This document shows positions 33,698 through 41,901 of a stretch of DNA of 64,000 bases, piece by piece (within the stretch, counting starts at the first letter, position 1; each line of letters starts with the position of its first letter). Location of the stretch: the IMG/VR virus record IMGVR_UViG_3300010883_000001, positions 62,001-126,000 of that record. One strand, given 5' to 3'. A program made the translations under genes and the position numbers. Below the pieces are notes generated by a model. The model was not told the DNA's origin, searched no databases, and saw only the letters and a program-made list of their open reading frames with translations. The DNA comes from a virus.

Positions 33698-34468
33698 ATG
33701 ATAAACATACAGTTCTTGAATTCTGTTAGGAATTTAATTAGAGAAGGATTATTGGGCAATGGTTCTCGTGATTTATTTCAAATTACTAGATTAATATCAG
33801 AGATTAAAGAAGGATCTTTGGGAGAACATTATATTTTAGAAGAGGCAAGTAATGACGTCTTAGCCATGCTTAAGGGTGCATCTTCAAACAGTAATATGAT
33901 TATCGTTTTAGAGGGTGAAGAAGAAGATATTTTTGGCGGCGGTGATGACGAAGAAGACGCTGGCGAAGAAGACGCTGACGAAGAAGACGCTGACGAAGAA
34001 GGTGCCGATGAGGAAGGTGCCGATGAGGAAGGTACCGATGAGGAAGAGAAAGAAGAAGAGCCGACCGGTCCCGTAGATACAATGTTCGATGCAGCAATAT
34101 CTGATTTGTATACAGAGTTTGAAGGAAGAGCCATTGATACTGCCTCTGAGGAGAAAGTTGCATATGAAAATAGAGATTATTCAATTTCTCGTATACTGAC
34201 AGAAGAGGAGCAATTGTTCGACGTTCGTGTTTTTGCTAGGGAGGTCGCAAATTTAATTAACAATTATGAACATTTATTAGACGTGGAGTATTTACTCTAT
34301 AAAAAAGCTGTAGATTTCATAGAGAAAAAATATGGCCAAATAGTTTCAAATGATTTTATAGATACCCTAAAGAGCGATTATAGTTTATCATTCAGCGACG
34401 AGCCGGCCGAAGTTGCAACTCCAGATGCGCAGCAAAAATATGCGATAGGAGCCATGGCCGCGGAGTAA
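33698..34468 (+). CDS. Acidic-repeat protein, possible prohead-core/scaffold protein (256 aa)
   Basis: Starts with the helix F-L-N-S-V-R-N-L-I-R-E-G-L-L (6-19), the motif recurring across this phage. Residues 70-125 are an extreme acidic tract with pentapeptide repeats (D-A-D-E-E, G-A-D-E-E), encoded by a 15-base DNA repeat. The C-terminal half (140-256) is helical with EVANLINNYEHLLDVEYLLYKKAVDFI. Acidic repetitive helical proteins are typical of phage prohead cores, but homology to a named scaffold is not visible. Good ribosome site (GAGGAA). Confidence 0.55.
   Translation: MINIQFLNSVRNLIREGLLGNGSRDLFQITRLISEIKEGSLGEHYILEEASNDVLAMLKGASSNSNMIIVLEGEEEDIFGGGDDEEDAGEEDADEEDADEEGADEEGADEEGTDEEEKEEEPTGPVDTMFDAAISDLYTEFEGRAIDTASEEKVAYENRDYSISRILTEEEQLFDVRVFAREVANLINNYEHLLDVEYLLYKKAVDFIEKKYGQIVSNDFIDTLKSDYSLSFSDEPAEVATPDAQQKYAIGAMAAE
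33949..34047 (+). repeat. 15-base coding repeat (acidic pentapeptides)
   Basis: About six tandem units of GAAGAAGACGCTGAC / GAGGAAGGTGCCGAT type inside the 256-residue gene. Two sub-classes with different synonymous codons (GAAGAAGACGCTGAC and GAGGAAGGTGCCGAT) show stepwise expansion. Confidence 0.8.
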
Positions 34469-34475
34469 TATCACG

Positions 34476-34745
34476 ATGAGCCTTTATGATTTCGAGACAA
34501 GAAAATCAATTCATATAAACTTAACAAAATCAACACATTCTGAGCTTAGGGTTATGCTGATAAAGCGAGGTCTTTCTATGCAAGAAGTCTTTGATTCTTT
34601 TGCTGGAAAACTATGCTCAGGTGACGATAGGTTATCTTTCATATTGGATGAAATAGAAAGAGAAAAAAGAGAGAAGGTAATAAAGAGAGTTTCAAAATCA
34701 GATGAAGAGTCAGTTTATAGATTAATAGAGGAGGATAATTCTTAA
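34476..34745 (+). CDS. Ribbon-helix-helix-like small protein (89 aa)
   Basis: Residues 8-45 read S-I-H-I-N-L-T-K-S-T-H-S-E-L-R-V-M-L-I-K-R-G-L-S-M-Q-E-V: a beta strand followed by two helices in the order expected of ribbon-helix-helix DNA-binding proteins, with the G-L-S turn. The C-terminal half is charged helix. Such proteins are frequent in phages and might bind operators (for example the palindrome at 16894) but no target can be assigned. Next gene begins at the last base of the stop codon. Confidence 0.55.
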   Translation: MSLYDFETRKSIHINLTKSTHSELRVMLIKRGLSMQEVFDSFAGKLCSGDDRLSFILDEIEREKREKVIKRVSKSDEESVYRLIEEDNS

Positions 34746-35017
34746 TGTGGCCTTTTAGTAAATCAGCGAAAAATAAGAAAATAAAGATTTTGACAAAAAG
34801 AATTGAAGAGCTTGAGCTTGAGCTTGATAGACTTTCAAAGTTATCTGACATTATTTCATTAGCACAGCATTCATTGGGCGAAGACATGCTTTCAATTATT
34901 GCCGTATTGAACGCCGCAGGTGTCCAAGCCGCGAGTGATTATTCAGATCCGGATGATGATGAAGAAGAGGATAAAATTGCAGTTTCGGCTGATGACGATG
35001 ATACTTATTTAAACTAG
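34745..35017 (+). CDS. Hypothetical coiled-coil protein with acidic tail (90 aa)
   Basis: Basic start (W-P-F-S-K-S-A-K-N-K-K), a heptad-like helix (ILTKRIEELELELDRLSKL), a second helix, then an acidic end (D-P-D-D-D-E-E-E-D-K and D-D-D-D). The start codon shares a base with the previous stop. Family unknown. Confidence 0.5.
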   Translation: MWPFSKSAKNKKIKILTKRIEELELELDRLSKLSDIISLAQHSLGEDMLSIIAVLNAAGVQAASDYSDPDDDEEEDKIAVSADDDDTYLN

Positions 35018-35057
35018 AGTAGAGTAGAGAATTAATTTTCTATATATGGAGAATATT

Positions 35058-35261
35058 ATGGTTGAGCAGATGAAAGCTTTCGCAGATAGACATGTTGAGA
35101 GATTTGTATCAAGAAAATTTTTAGCGTGGCTAACTGCAACTGGATTATGTGCATATGGGACCGTTACTAGTGATAATTGGACAGCAATAACATTAGCGTA
35201 TATTGGAACACAGGCGCTGGTTGATATGGCTGTACGTTGGAAGCATGGTCCAAGAGATTAA
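35058..35261 (+). CDS. Small membrane protein, holin-like (67 aa)
   Basis: Start placed at ATG 35058 because GGAG sits 6 bases upstream; an in-frame ATG at 35046 lacks one. Pattern: charged N-terminus (R-H-V-E-R-F-V-S-R-K), one hydrophobic segment F-L-A-W-L-T-A-T-G-L-C-A-Y-G, a short polar loop (SDNW) and a second hydrophobic segment I-T-L-A-Y-I-G-T-Q-A-L-V, then a basic end. Size and topology suit a phage holin, and the same type of sequence occurs in other phages next to lysis genes, but function is not shown. Confidence 0.5.
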   Translation: MVEQMKAFADRHVERFVSRKFLAWLTATGLCAYGTVTSDNWTAITLAYIGTQALVDMAVRWKHGPRD

Positions 35262-35263
35262 TA

Positions 35264-35665
35264 ATGTCGTGGTTAGCTATTAAATTATTTTTTATGAAGT
35301 CGTGGGCTATTTTTAAAAAATATTGGCAAATATTTTTTGGAGTTTCGATATCCGTGCTTTTTTATATTTTTACTAGGGATTCATCAAAGATGGGAACGGT
35401 ACTCGGGGATGCACATAATTCCCATAAAAAGCAAATGGCTAAAATAGACGAAATAAAGAGTAAAGAGCAAAAAAAAATAGATGTCGTCATTGATTTACAC
35501 AATGAAAATATTGAAAAAATAGAATTAGAGCACTCTAAAAAAGTCGATAAAATATCTGAAGACAAAGAAAAAAGAAAAGAAGAACTAGGCGAGTTGGGTG
35601 ATTCAACTGTTACGGATCTAATATCTGATGCTTTAGATATTTCGAATTTAGATGATGAGAAGTAG
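35264..35665 (+). CDS. Membrane-anchored coiled-coil protein (133 aa)
   Basis: Start at ATG 35264, three bases after the previous stop; an in-frame TTG at 35237 inside the preceding gene is less likely. One membrane segment (about 20-42: K-Y-W-Q-I-F-F-G-V-S-I-S-V-L-F-Y-I-F) followed by a long charged coiled coil (K/E-rich, about 50-115). Inner-membrane anchor plus periplasmic coil is the layout of i-spanins. The following gene has a signal peptide and overlaps it, as spanin pairs often do. Confidence 0.5.
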   Translation: MSWLAIKLFFMKSWAIFKKYWQIFFGVSISVLFYIFTRDSSKMGTVLGDAHNSHKKQMAKIDEIKSKEQKKIDVVIDLHNENIEKIELEHSKKVDKISEDKEKRKEELGELGDSTVTDLISDALDISNLDDEK

Positions 35666-36113
35666 GGTGAAGTTTTTATCTATTGTTATATCATTTTTAA
35701 TGATACTGAGTCCTGCATATGCACAGCTAGAGGGTGCAAAAACCGTAACGGCCGGTGATATATGCCCATATTCCGGAACGTTACTGACGTCAACTGCAGC
35801 AGCAAAGTTGATTATAACGTTAGAGACAAATAAAGAGCTTTGCAACGCCCGGGCAGAAAAAGAGCTGGACTTATTACAGGAAAGATTGACGCTTAAAATA
35901 GAAATATTAAGTGTGCGTTTAAATTCTTCAAAAGAACAATATGATAGTATAGTAAAGCTTAAGGACGAACAAATACAAGGTCTTCATTCACATATTAAAG
36001 ACATTGAAGGCCATGGCCTGGGAAAAACGTTTTGGTTTTCTATGGGTGTGGTTGGTGGCGTTATTATAGTTTTGGCGTCTGCATATGCTGTGGGTGAAGT
36101 TTCAAACAGATAA
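35652..36113 (+). CDS. Exported protein with signal peptide and C-terminal membrane anchor (153 aa)
   Basis: Signal peptide: basic start, hydrophobic core F-L-S-I-V-I-S-F-L-M-I-L, cleavage likely after A-Y-A (about 24-25). Mature part has A-G-D-I-C-P-Y-S-G-T-L-L-T-S (two cysteines, about 38 and 64), a coiled coil (ELDLLQERLTLKIEIL) and a C-terminal membrane segment (F-W-F-S-M-G-V-V-G-G-V-I-I-V-L-A). Overlaps the previous membrane protein gene by 14 bases. It has no lipobox, so it is not a standard outer-membrane spanin; periplasm-spanning lysis or virion-ejection role is possible. Confidence 0.55.
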   Translation: MMRSRVKFLSIVISFLMILSPAYAQLEGAKTVTAGDICPYSGTLLTSTAAAKLIITLETNKELCNARAEKELDLLQERLTLKIEILSVRLNSSKEQYDSIVKLKDEQIQGLHSHIKDIEGHGLGKTFWFSMGVVGGVIIVLASAYAVGEVSNR

Positions 36114-36127
36114 TTGGTGAGTAGATT

Positions 36128-37279
36128 ATGAAAAAAAGAAAAAAGAGATTATTGGAGATAGCGCCTGAACCAGGATACAATAGGCATGGTATATATGATC
36201 GCCCTGGTCCGAATGATAATATTGAAGATGAAGATATTTTACAAAATGGACCGATAGAACCGGTGCCACAAATGGCTACACAACTATCTGGTGAGAAACC
36301 TCCTATTGAAGATCCCGATTTTATTCCTTCAAATCCAGATGAATTATCTAGAGCTGCATCACTAATTGCAAAGAAGGTCCCAAAAGGAAAGATCAAGAAA
36401 TTTTATTCTTCACTTATGGATAGTCTGGATAGTGTACTTAATTTGGACGATGTTGGTGAAGAAGAAAAAGATGATCTAAGATTTGAAGAATCAAAGAATC
36501 CCTATATTGGAAATTTAGTTGATTTATTATTCGAGAATATTGATGATTTACCACACTCATACAGTCCATCGGGTAAAGGTGATCCGTCCGGATTAAAAAA
36601 TATTGCCCGTGAATTTGGGTTATCGGTTTCCGGTGCAAATATTCTTGTTAGAAGAATAGTCGAAAAACTTAAGACCGTGATGGGCGTTTCTGACGATGAA
36701 ATTTCTGATGCTGAAGAATTAGCCGCAAAAATGTTCAGAGATGTTATAGAACAAAAAATAATTCCAAGAGAAGAGAAGACTCCAGGGGTATTGTCTCATA
36801 CTTTTGATATTTCTGCTGATGAGTTTGCATTAATAGCAAAGAATCCACTAGATTCAGATATTTTTAATAGTTTCTTTGCTATTTCCTATATCGCTCCAGC
36901 ATATAAAAAGTTGATGAACAAGAGAACAAAAAATGCTAGAGAGCTTTATATTGAATTAGGATATCCAAGGGGCGCATTTAATATGATAGTTAGTCAACTC
37001 AGGGGCTTAACTGGCTCAGATCCTCGCGCGCTGAGAAGTAAATTTGAGAAAGCTGCTATAGATTCATTTGCTCAAACAAATCCAGAATTAAAAGGCATGG
37101 AAGAGAAGGAAGAGGCAGCGAGAAATATATATTCAAGATTAATATCTGATATGCCTGAGATAAGAGGAAAATTAATACCAGCGTCGGGCGAATTTTTATC
37201 GATGATAAACATAGTATCACCGGTGAGTCTTGAGGATGGTTTAAGATCTTTAATAGATTCTATAGAGGAGTCGCTATAG
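36128..37279 (+). CDS. Hypothetical protein (383 aa)
   Basis: Begins with seven basic residues among the first eight, then an acidic Pro-rich stretch to about 90 (probably disordered), and a helical body (about 90-383) containing an N-I-A-R-E-F-G-L-S-V-S-G-A-N-I-L-V-R-R segment that could be a helix-turn-helix. No catalytic signature. It lies in the charged virion-type block between a membrane cluster and small genes. Family unknown. Confidence 0.5.
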   Translation: MKKRKKRLLEIAPEPGYNRHGIYDRPGPNDNIEDEDILQNGPIEPVPQMATQLSGEKPPIEDPDFIPSNPDELSRAASLIAKKVPKGKIKKFYSSLMDSLDSVLNLDDVGEEEKDDLRFEESKNPYIGNLVDLLFENIDDLPHSYSPSGKGDPSGLKNIAREFGLSVSGANILVRRIVEKLKTVMGVSDDEISDAEELAAKMFRDVIEQKIIPREEKTPGVLSHTFDISADEFALIAKNPLDSDIFNSFFAISYIAPAYKKLMNKRTKNARELYIELGYPRGAFNMIVSQLRGLTGSDPRALRSKFEKAAIDSFAQTNPELKGMEEKEEAARNIYSRLISDMPEIRGKLIPASGEFLSMINIVSPVSLEDGLRSLIDSIEESL

Positions 37280-37292
37280 GCAGAGTCGTTTT

Positions 37293-37697
37293 ATGAAGAA
37301 AAATCAAAAATTATCATTATTGATGTCGGATTATCTAGATGAACAATTACCCTCGGCAACGAAAAAAGTTTCTGAATATGCGGAGTATATTGGGAGTCTA
37401 GTAACGGAGGCATCTTCCATGCCTATTTCACCAAAGAAGATACTGTGGTCTGTTGATGAAAATACCGGCGAGCTGACTAGGGTTTTTAAGTTTGGACAAC
37501 ACGAGCAATATATTACATTTGCATCTGATGTGTTAGAATTTGAGGCTGGATTTAAGCATTATGCTGATATTAGCATGAGATATCCAACTATAGAGATACG
37601 GTTAATAACACGTGAAAGAGTGACAATAACAGACATGGATATAGAATACTCTAGGGTTGTTTCATCTATTTTTGAAGAAGTAATGTCTAATGAATGA
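37293..37697 (+). CDS. Hypothetical protein (134 aa)
   Basis: Mixed alpha/beta: a helical first third (LMSDYLDEQLPSATKKVSEY), then strands (LWSVDENTGELTRVFKF, PTIEIRLITRERVTI). Overlaps the next gene by 8 bases and resembles it in general layout, so the two may be a coupled structural pair. Nothing more can be said. Confidence 0.5.
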   Translation: MKKNQKLSLLMSDYLDEQLPSATKKVSEYAEYIGSLVTEASSMPISPKKILWSVDENTGELTRVFKFGQHEQYITFASDVLEFEAGFKHYADISMRYPTIEIRLITRERVTITDMDIEYSRVVSSIFEEVMSNE

Positions 37698-38046
37698 TTT
37701 CGAAAAAGAGAGCATCATACTGAGTGATGGTCTTGAAGAAAGAATAAAGGACACGGTTCTTGTTGATGAGATAATATCTAATAATTCATCTAGAAAAATT
37801 ACGTTTGTATCAAAACAAGGCGATATATCTGGCGATATAACCCATTTTATGTATGATGATAAGATAGTTAAGATTGATGGTGTTTTTCGAAAACAACAGT
37901 TTAAGAATATCGTGACAAACATAGAAGAGGCGACGGTATCATTATTTAATAGATCTAGAACATTTAAAGTAGGAAATCCGTCAATAAGATACTCTGTTGC
38001 CGGTGAAGATATTAATATTAGCGTCGTTTTTATAGACGTTTCATAA
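37690..38046 (+). CDS. Hypothetical beta-rich protein (118 aa)
   Basis: Alternating strands (KITFVSKQGDISGDITHFMYDD; YSVAGEDINISVVFIDV). Translationally coupled to the preceding gene. Likely a small structural protein; no family recognised. Confidence 0.5.
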   Translation: MNDFEKESIILSDGLEERIKDTVLVDEIISNNSSRKITFVSKQGDISGDITHFMYDDKIVKIDGVFRKQQFKNIVTNIEEATVSLFNRSRTFKVGNPSIRYSVAGEDINISVVFIDVS

Positions 38047-38056
38047 AGGTTTTAAA

Positions 38057-38224
38057 ATGAAAAAATTTACTTTTGATAAATTTATAAAGGCTCTAGAGAG
38101 AGATAGGACAAAGAAGGTACAAAAAGATGAAGAGAAAAAAAGGGCTGATGATGAAAACCCAACGCGACGGTTGGTTAACAAGCAAAAAGAGCATATAAAG
38201 AATCGTTTTTTCTGGAGAAGATAA
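38057..38224 (+). CDS. Small basic protein (55 aa)
   Basis: A short gene with AAAGG upstream, fitting exactly between two coupled genes: its stop TAATG overlaps the next start. The product is very rich in Lys/Arg and Glu, one long helix (F-D-K-F-I-K-A-L-E-R-D-R-T-K-K) ending K-N-R-F-F-W-R-R. Unknown function; nucleic-acid or packaging-related basic peptide is a possibility. Confidence 0.6.
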   Translation: MKKFTFDKFIKALERDRTKKVQKDEEKKRADDENPTRRLVNKQKEHIKNRFFWRR

Positions 38225-38841
38225 TGTCATCGAATAATAGTAATAAGTTTGATGATCTGTATATTCTGACCGAGCAGATAGTAAAGTCTGTGATGTCTGA
38301 TATGTCGTTGCTGACTGAAGGTGAAAGAGAACAGCAAAAAGAGACAGAAAAACTATTGAAGGATGATTCTGCAATTGGCGAAAAAAAAGAAGAAGTAAAC
38401 GAAGACGAAGACGAAGATAAAGGGTCGGACAAAAAAGTTGTAGTGCCCCGGACAGGATCAACAGAGTCCGGGGAGGAAAAAGATCCAGCAGCTAATGCAG
38501 ATATACCTCAACCGTCCGTTTCCGAGTTTACTGATGCAAAACTATCAGATGTAATTGATCAGATTAATATGCTCCGGAGCGGAAAGTCTCTTAAAGATAA
38601 AGAAATACAAGGGCAATTGTCTACATACTATAATAGGCTCAAGGCTGGTGAGCGACAGGTATTTATGATTTTTATGTCTGCGTTAAGCCAGATATTGTCT
38701 GGTGATATTGGGGGTGGTTCCGCACCATCACCAAAGGGTCTGGACATAGAAATCGTTCCAAAGGAAAAGAAAGATAATCGTGAAGAAGAAAATGATCAGG
38801 AGAAAGCCCCTCAGGGGACTGTAATTGTAGGTGGTATATGA
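38224..38841 (+). CDS. Probable virion protein with acidic linker (205 aa)
   Basis: N-terminal helix (LYILTEQIVKSVMSDMSLLTE), an acidic low-complexity linker (about 35-95), then a compact helical domain S-V-S-E-F-T-D-A-K-L-S-D-V-I-D-Q-I-N-M-L-R-S-G-K-S (about 98-122) through LKAGERQVFMIFMSALSQIL, and a second charged tail. I recall this helical domain type from structural proteins of large marine phages, without a firm function. Coupled to both neighbours. Confidence 0.55.
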   Translation: MSSNNSNKFDDLYILTEQIVKSVMSDMSLLTEGEREQQKETEKLLKDDSAIGEKKEEVNEDEDEDKGSDKKVVVPRTGSTESGEEKDPAANADIPQPSVSEFTDAKLSDVIDQINMLRSGKSLKDKEIQGQLSTYYNRLKAGERQVFMIFMSALSQILSGDIGGGSAPSPKGLDIEIVPKEKKDNREEENDQEKAPQGTVIVGGI

Positions 38842-39107
38842 AACCTAGGTCTGCATATAAAAGTGCAGGACACCTCATTTCTGAATTAAAGAATGATGGA
38901 TATGGCCCCGATCACCTATGTCGGTCTGGTTCGGTTATTAAGTTTGGTTCATCTAGATGTATAAGTGATATAGAATTAAGAATTAAGGATGCAACCCATC
39001 ATAGAAATAGTTGTGGTTCTAGAACGGCTGCTCGCCAGAGCTATAATGGGCTTTTACATGAACTGAGAAGAATGTTGAGGTTTGCTATTAGGATTAGTGG
39101 TATATAA
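38838..39107 (+). CDS. Hypothetical basic protein (89 aa)
   Basis: His/Arg/Ser-rich with three cysteines (C-R-S-G, S-R-C-I and N-S-C-G-S) and a basic C-terminal helix (LHELRRMLRFAIRI). Overlaps the previous gene by 4 bases. Could be a small virion protein; family unknown. Confidence 0.5.
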   Translation: MKPRSAYKSAGHLISELKNDGYGPDHLCRSGSVIKFGSSRCISDIELRIKDATHHRNSCGSRTAARQSYNGLLHELRRMLRFAIRISGI

Positions 39108-39108
39108 T

Positions 39109-40353
39109 ATGTCTATTAGAAGATATGTACGTAGGAATATTAGGGATACATTATATCACGATGATATAGTTGAGACCTCACTTTATGATGTTTTCGTAGG
39201 TCCATTTGAAGATGTATTGCATGCACTCCCGCTGACGATCGCCACGATTACATCTGTCGCTAGGTTAAATTTAACAGTATTATTCGCAATAGATCCTGGA
39301 AAAATTGCCGCGGCACATGGTGAGTTTGATAAACGTCAGGGAGAAATTAGTAAAAAGTGGGAGCCTATAATGAAAAACAACCAAATAGCAGCAGCTCAGG
39401 GTGATCTGGGTGCAGTTGCTTTTGCGTTGGCGCCGGCGGCATTTCTAGGCGGCGCAGCAATGAAGGGTCTATATAATAATGCCGGTAATATAGGCGGCTG
39501 GGCGAGAGATGCAGGTCTAGACAAGGGTCTTTTAAGCATGCTTCCAGGATTTTCGGCGGGAAAGTCAAAATACCCTGAAACTCCCGGCGGCGCCGCCAAT
39601 GATAGCAAAAAAAAGGGGACAGTCCGAAACGTTTTAGAGAAATTGGCATCTATATTTTTTATTTATACACCTACTGAATCACAATTTAGAGATGATCTTC
39701 CGCTAATTGTGGAGAAGATACAGAAGCCGGCCCCATTTGAGCAGGCATTAGCACAGTGGTTAGATGATACCGGTCTTTCTAATGAGTTTGAAGAAATGAA
39801 AAAAGAGACAGCCGAAATTCAGATCGGCAAAGCCAAAGCCTCCCACAAGATATTTGCTGATAAGCTGATAAAGTTTGCTGGACTGTTCCAGGCAACAGAT
39901 CTTGAACAAATAGTTGCAGCTATTAAAGAAATTTCACCTGAGCAGGCATCTAAGGTAGAATCAATTGATCAGAATTTAAAAAAGGCTGAGGACGAGCTAG
40001 CTAAAAACGAGAAATTTATTCAACAGCTTAAGGATGAGAAAAAGACAAACCCTAAAGAAGAAATAGAGATGTCAGAGGATGAAATAAGGTCTTCCGCGAA
40101 AAAAGTAGCATTTGCTCAAGCAAAGGTTGATCTACAAAAACAACTTGAAGATATGCTGAAGGATAAAAAGTCTATGGATGACTTAATAATGCAAGCGACT
40201 GATGCAATATTTTCTGACTTTCCTATTAAGAATGAGAAAGCAATGACGGCCCTTAGGAAAGATTCGTTTGCTGCTAGTGTAGTAAAAGAGCTGCAGATCC
40301 TAGTAGATGATATCAAATCTCAAATTCAAAAGTTACAAAGCATGAGTTTCTAA
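39109..40353 (+). CDS. Probable virion protein with membrane-active and coiled-coil segments (414 aa)
   Basis: Start at ATG 39109 (an upstream in-frame start at 39082 lies in the preceding gene). N-terminal basic helix S-I-R-R-Y-V-R-R-N-I-R-D-T-L, hydrophobic helices (about 40-70), an Ala/Gly-rich segment Q-G-D-L-G-A-V-A-F-A-L-A-P-A-A-F-L-G-G-A (about 100-120), then Glu/Lys-rich coiled coils to the end. This mix is found in ejected or internal virion proteins of phages. No enzymatic motif was seen. Confidence 0.55.
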   Translation: MSIRRYVRRNIRDTLYHDDIVETSLYDVFVGPFEDVLHALPLTIATITSVARLNLTVLFAIDPGKIAAAHGEFDKRQGEISKKWEPIMKNNQIAAAQGDLGAVAFALAPAAFLGGAAMKGLYNNAGNIGGWARDAGLDKGLLSMLPGFSAGKSKYPETPGGAANDSKKKGTVRNVLEKLASIFFIYTPTESQFRDDLPLIVEKIQKPAPFEQALAQWLDDTGLSNEFEEMKKETAEIQIGKAKASHKIFADKLIKFAGLFQATDLEQIVAAIKEISPEQASKVESIDQNLKKAEDELAKNEKFIQQLKDEKKTNPKEEIEMSEDEIRSSAKKVAFAQAKVDLQKQLEDMLKDKKSMDDLIMQATDAIFSDFPIKNEKAMTALRKDSFAASVVKELQILVDDIKSQIQKLQSMSF

Positions 40354-40383
40354 TATTATTTTTCATTATTAAGGAGTTTTAAT

Positions 40384-40740
40384 ATGAGTCAAGATTCTGG
40401 CAAGGGTTGGGTACCGGAAATTTGTTATGAGGAGCTTGAAGGAGGGTTAACCAGCAAAATACCCTTTATCAATGTCCCAGAAGACAAGGCAATGCCTGGT
40501 GTTATTTTTATATTTGAGTCAAGGGAGACCGGTGAGCTTGAACCCGGGTCTGAGGGAGAAGATCTTCCCGTTATTGAACTGAACCTTCATCAATATGCCG
40601 ATATGAGTATGCTGAAAGAAAACCTGACAACCCTAGAATATAATCGGGTTAGAGAAGTGCTGGGTTTAGATCCTTTGGTTATAGCGGTTGATAAAGGCAG
40701 GGAGATAACAAGTAATATTAGGGGTACTATAGGATCCTAG
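40384..40740 (+). CDS. Hypothetical acidic protein (118 aa)
   Basis: Strong ribosome site (AAGGAG) 9 bases before ATG. Glu/Pro/Gly-rich, with VIFIFESRETGELEPG and VIELNLHQYADMSMLKENL segments suggesting a small alpha/beta protein. It ends the + strand block; a minus-strand gene follows tail to tail 32 bases on. Family unknown. Confidence 0.5.
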   Translation: MSQDSGKGWVPEICYEELEGGLTSKIPFINVPEDKAMPGVIFIFESRETGELEPGSEGEDLPVIELNLHQYADMSMLKENLTTLEYNRVREVLGLDPLVIAVDKGREITSNIRGTIGS

Positions 40741-40772
40741 GTAGCCGCCTTATCGATCCAAGGTTCTGATAA

Positions 40773-41189
40773 TTAGCGCATAAACTTAGACAGATCATAA
40801 CAGCTATTATTAATTATCTCACCTCTTACATTATATGTTTTTGACTTTTTCTCTGTTTTGTGTATGTGCGCATTCTGAGTCGTTGTGTTGTCTTCAGATA
40901 TTATTGTGACTACTGGTTGACTTTTTAGCTGAATTGCCGTCGCAATATTTAAGAATACCTCGGCCGGACACTTCGCGGTTTTTCCACTATCCATCCTATA
41001 TTCAACTAACACCGGTGTGGTTCCCACCCACGTGATATTTGTGACCGTCACCTTACCTAAACTTTGTACATTCCACCTCTGGCCTGGTAATATTGTAATG
41101 AATGTATTTTTATTAGTTTTTTCTGCTAGAAAGAATATTGCAATTGACGTGATTACTGATCCTATTAATATTCCAAGGAAAAGATACAT
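40773..41189 (-). CDS. Membrane-anchored hypothetical protein (138 aa), minus strand
   Basis: Accepted as real because nothing is encoded opposite and the start is preceded (on its strand) by AGGGAG with 9 bases spacing. N-terminal membrane anchor (about 3-22: L-F-L-G-I-L-I-G-S-V-I-T-S-I-A-I-F-F-L), then an SH3-like beta stretch with PGQRWNVQSLGKVTV and a Cys/Thr-rich part. Topology predicts the C-terminal domain outside the inner membrane or in cytosol depending on charge. One of only two minus-strand genes in the window, so under separate promoter control. Function unknown. Confidence 0.6.
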   Translation of the reverse strand: MYLFLGILIGSVITSIAIFFLAEKTNKNTFITILPGQRWNVQSLGKVTVTNITWVGTTPVLVEYRMDSGKTAKCPAEVFLNIATAIQLKSQPVVTIISEDNTTTQNAHIHKTEKKSKTYNVRGEIINNSCYDLSKFMR

Positions 41190-41244
41190 TATTTGAAACT
41201 CCCTGTCATTAATTTAATCATAACAAAACATTGGAGCTAATAAA

Positions 41245-41901
41245 ATGTGCTATATTTTGCCCAAAGACGTAAAAAATACGTTGAAAAAAATGTCTGGTTT
41301 TTATAATGATATGACGACGGTTTTTGATTCATATGGTTTTAAGTTTGATGAAAATGCCGGCCGCCGAAATATTGTAATGTCACATGCTCAAGAAAAAATG
41401 CTAGCAAGTGAAATTAGGGATTCATTTGACTCGGTGATATCAGATGGGCGAACGGGACAACCTGATATTGTCATAACGGATAATGATATCACTCGCGAAC
41501 TTGAATGTAAGATTACAACCCCAAGAAAGAGCCTATCATTACAGACGGATTACGAGACCCTACAAAGAAAAGGTTCACTAGATTACATTTACTTTATTAC
41601 AGATGAGAGTTTTAAAGAATTTGCCGTACTTTTCTTTGAGGGTTTAACGGCGGATGATTTTCGTCCCCCGAGCCCTGGATCACGTGGAAAGTCGAGCATG
41701 ATAAAGTATAAGGCATTTTCGAAGTGCACACCCCTACACGGATCATACAATGACTTACGCGAGCTAAATATTAAGAAATGTCAAAATAAATTAGGGAAAT
41801 TGAAGAGTTCTCAACAATATGAGAAAAAAAAGATTGAAAAATCCCTGAATTTTTGGTTAAATTCCAATAAGCGATTTACTGTTAACTTAGAGAGGATTTA
41901 A
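41245..41901 (+). CDS. PD-(D/E)XK-type endonuclease (218 aa)
   Basis: A restriction-enzyme-like core is visible: Q-P-D73-D... written in order, P73-D74 I V I T D N, then E87-C-K89, giving P-D, 12 residues, E-x-K; preceding helix HAQEKMLASEIRDSF and following helix with LQTDYETLQRK fit the fold. The C-terminus is Lys-rich and likely binds DNA. It could be a phage endonuclease degrading host DNA or processing recombination intermediates. It heads a + strand run of DNA/chaperone/sigma genes. Ribosome site TTGGAG. Confidence 0.65.
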   Translation: MCYILPKDVKNTLKKMSGFYNDMTTVFDSYGFKFDENAGRRNIVMSHAQEKMLASEIRDSFDSVISDGRTGQPDIVITDNDITRELECKITTPRKSLSLQTDYETLQRKGSLDYIYFITDESFKEFAVLFFEGLTADDFRPPSPGSRGKSSMIKYKAFSKCTPLHGSYNDLRELNIKKCQNKLGKLKSSQQYEKKKIEKSLNFWLNSNKRFTVNLERI

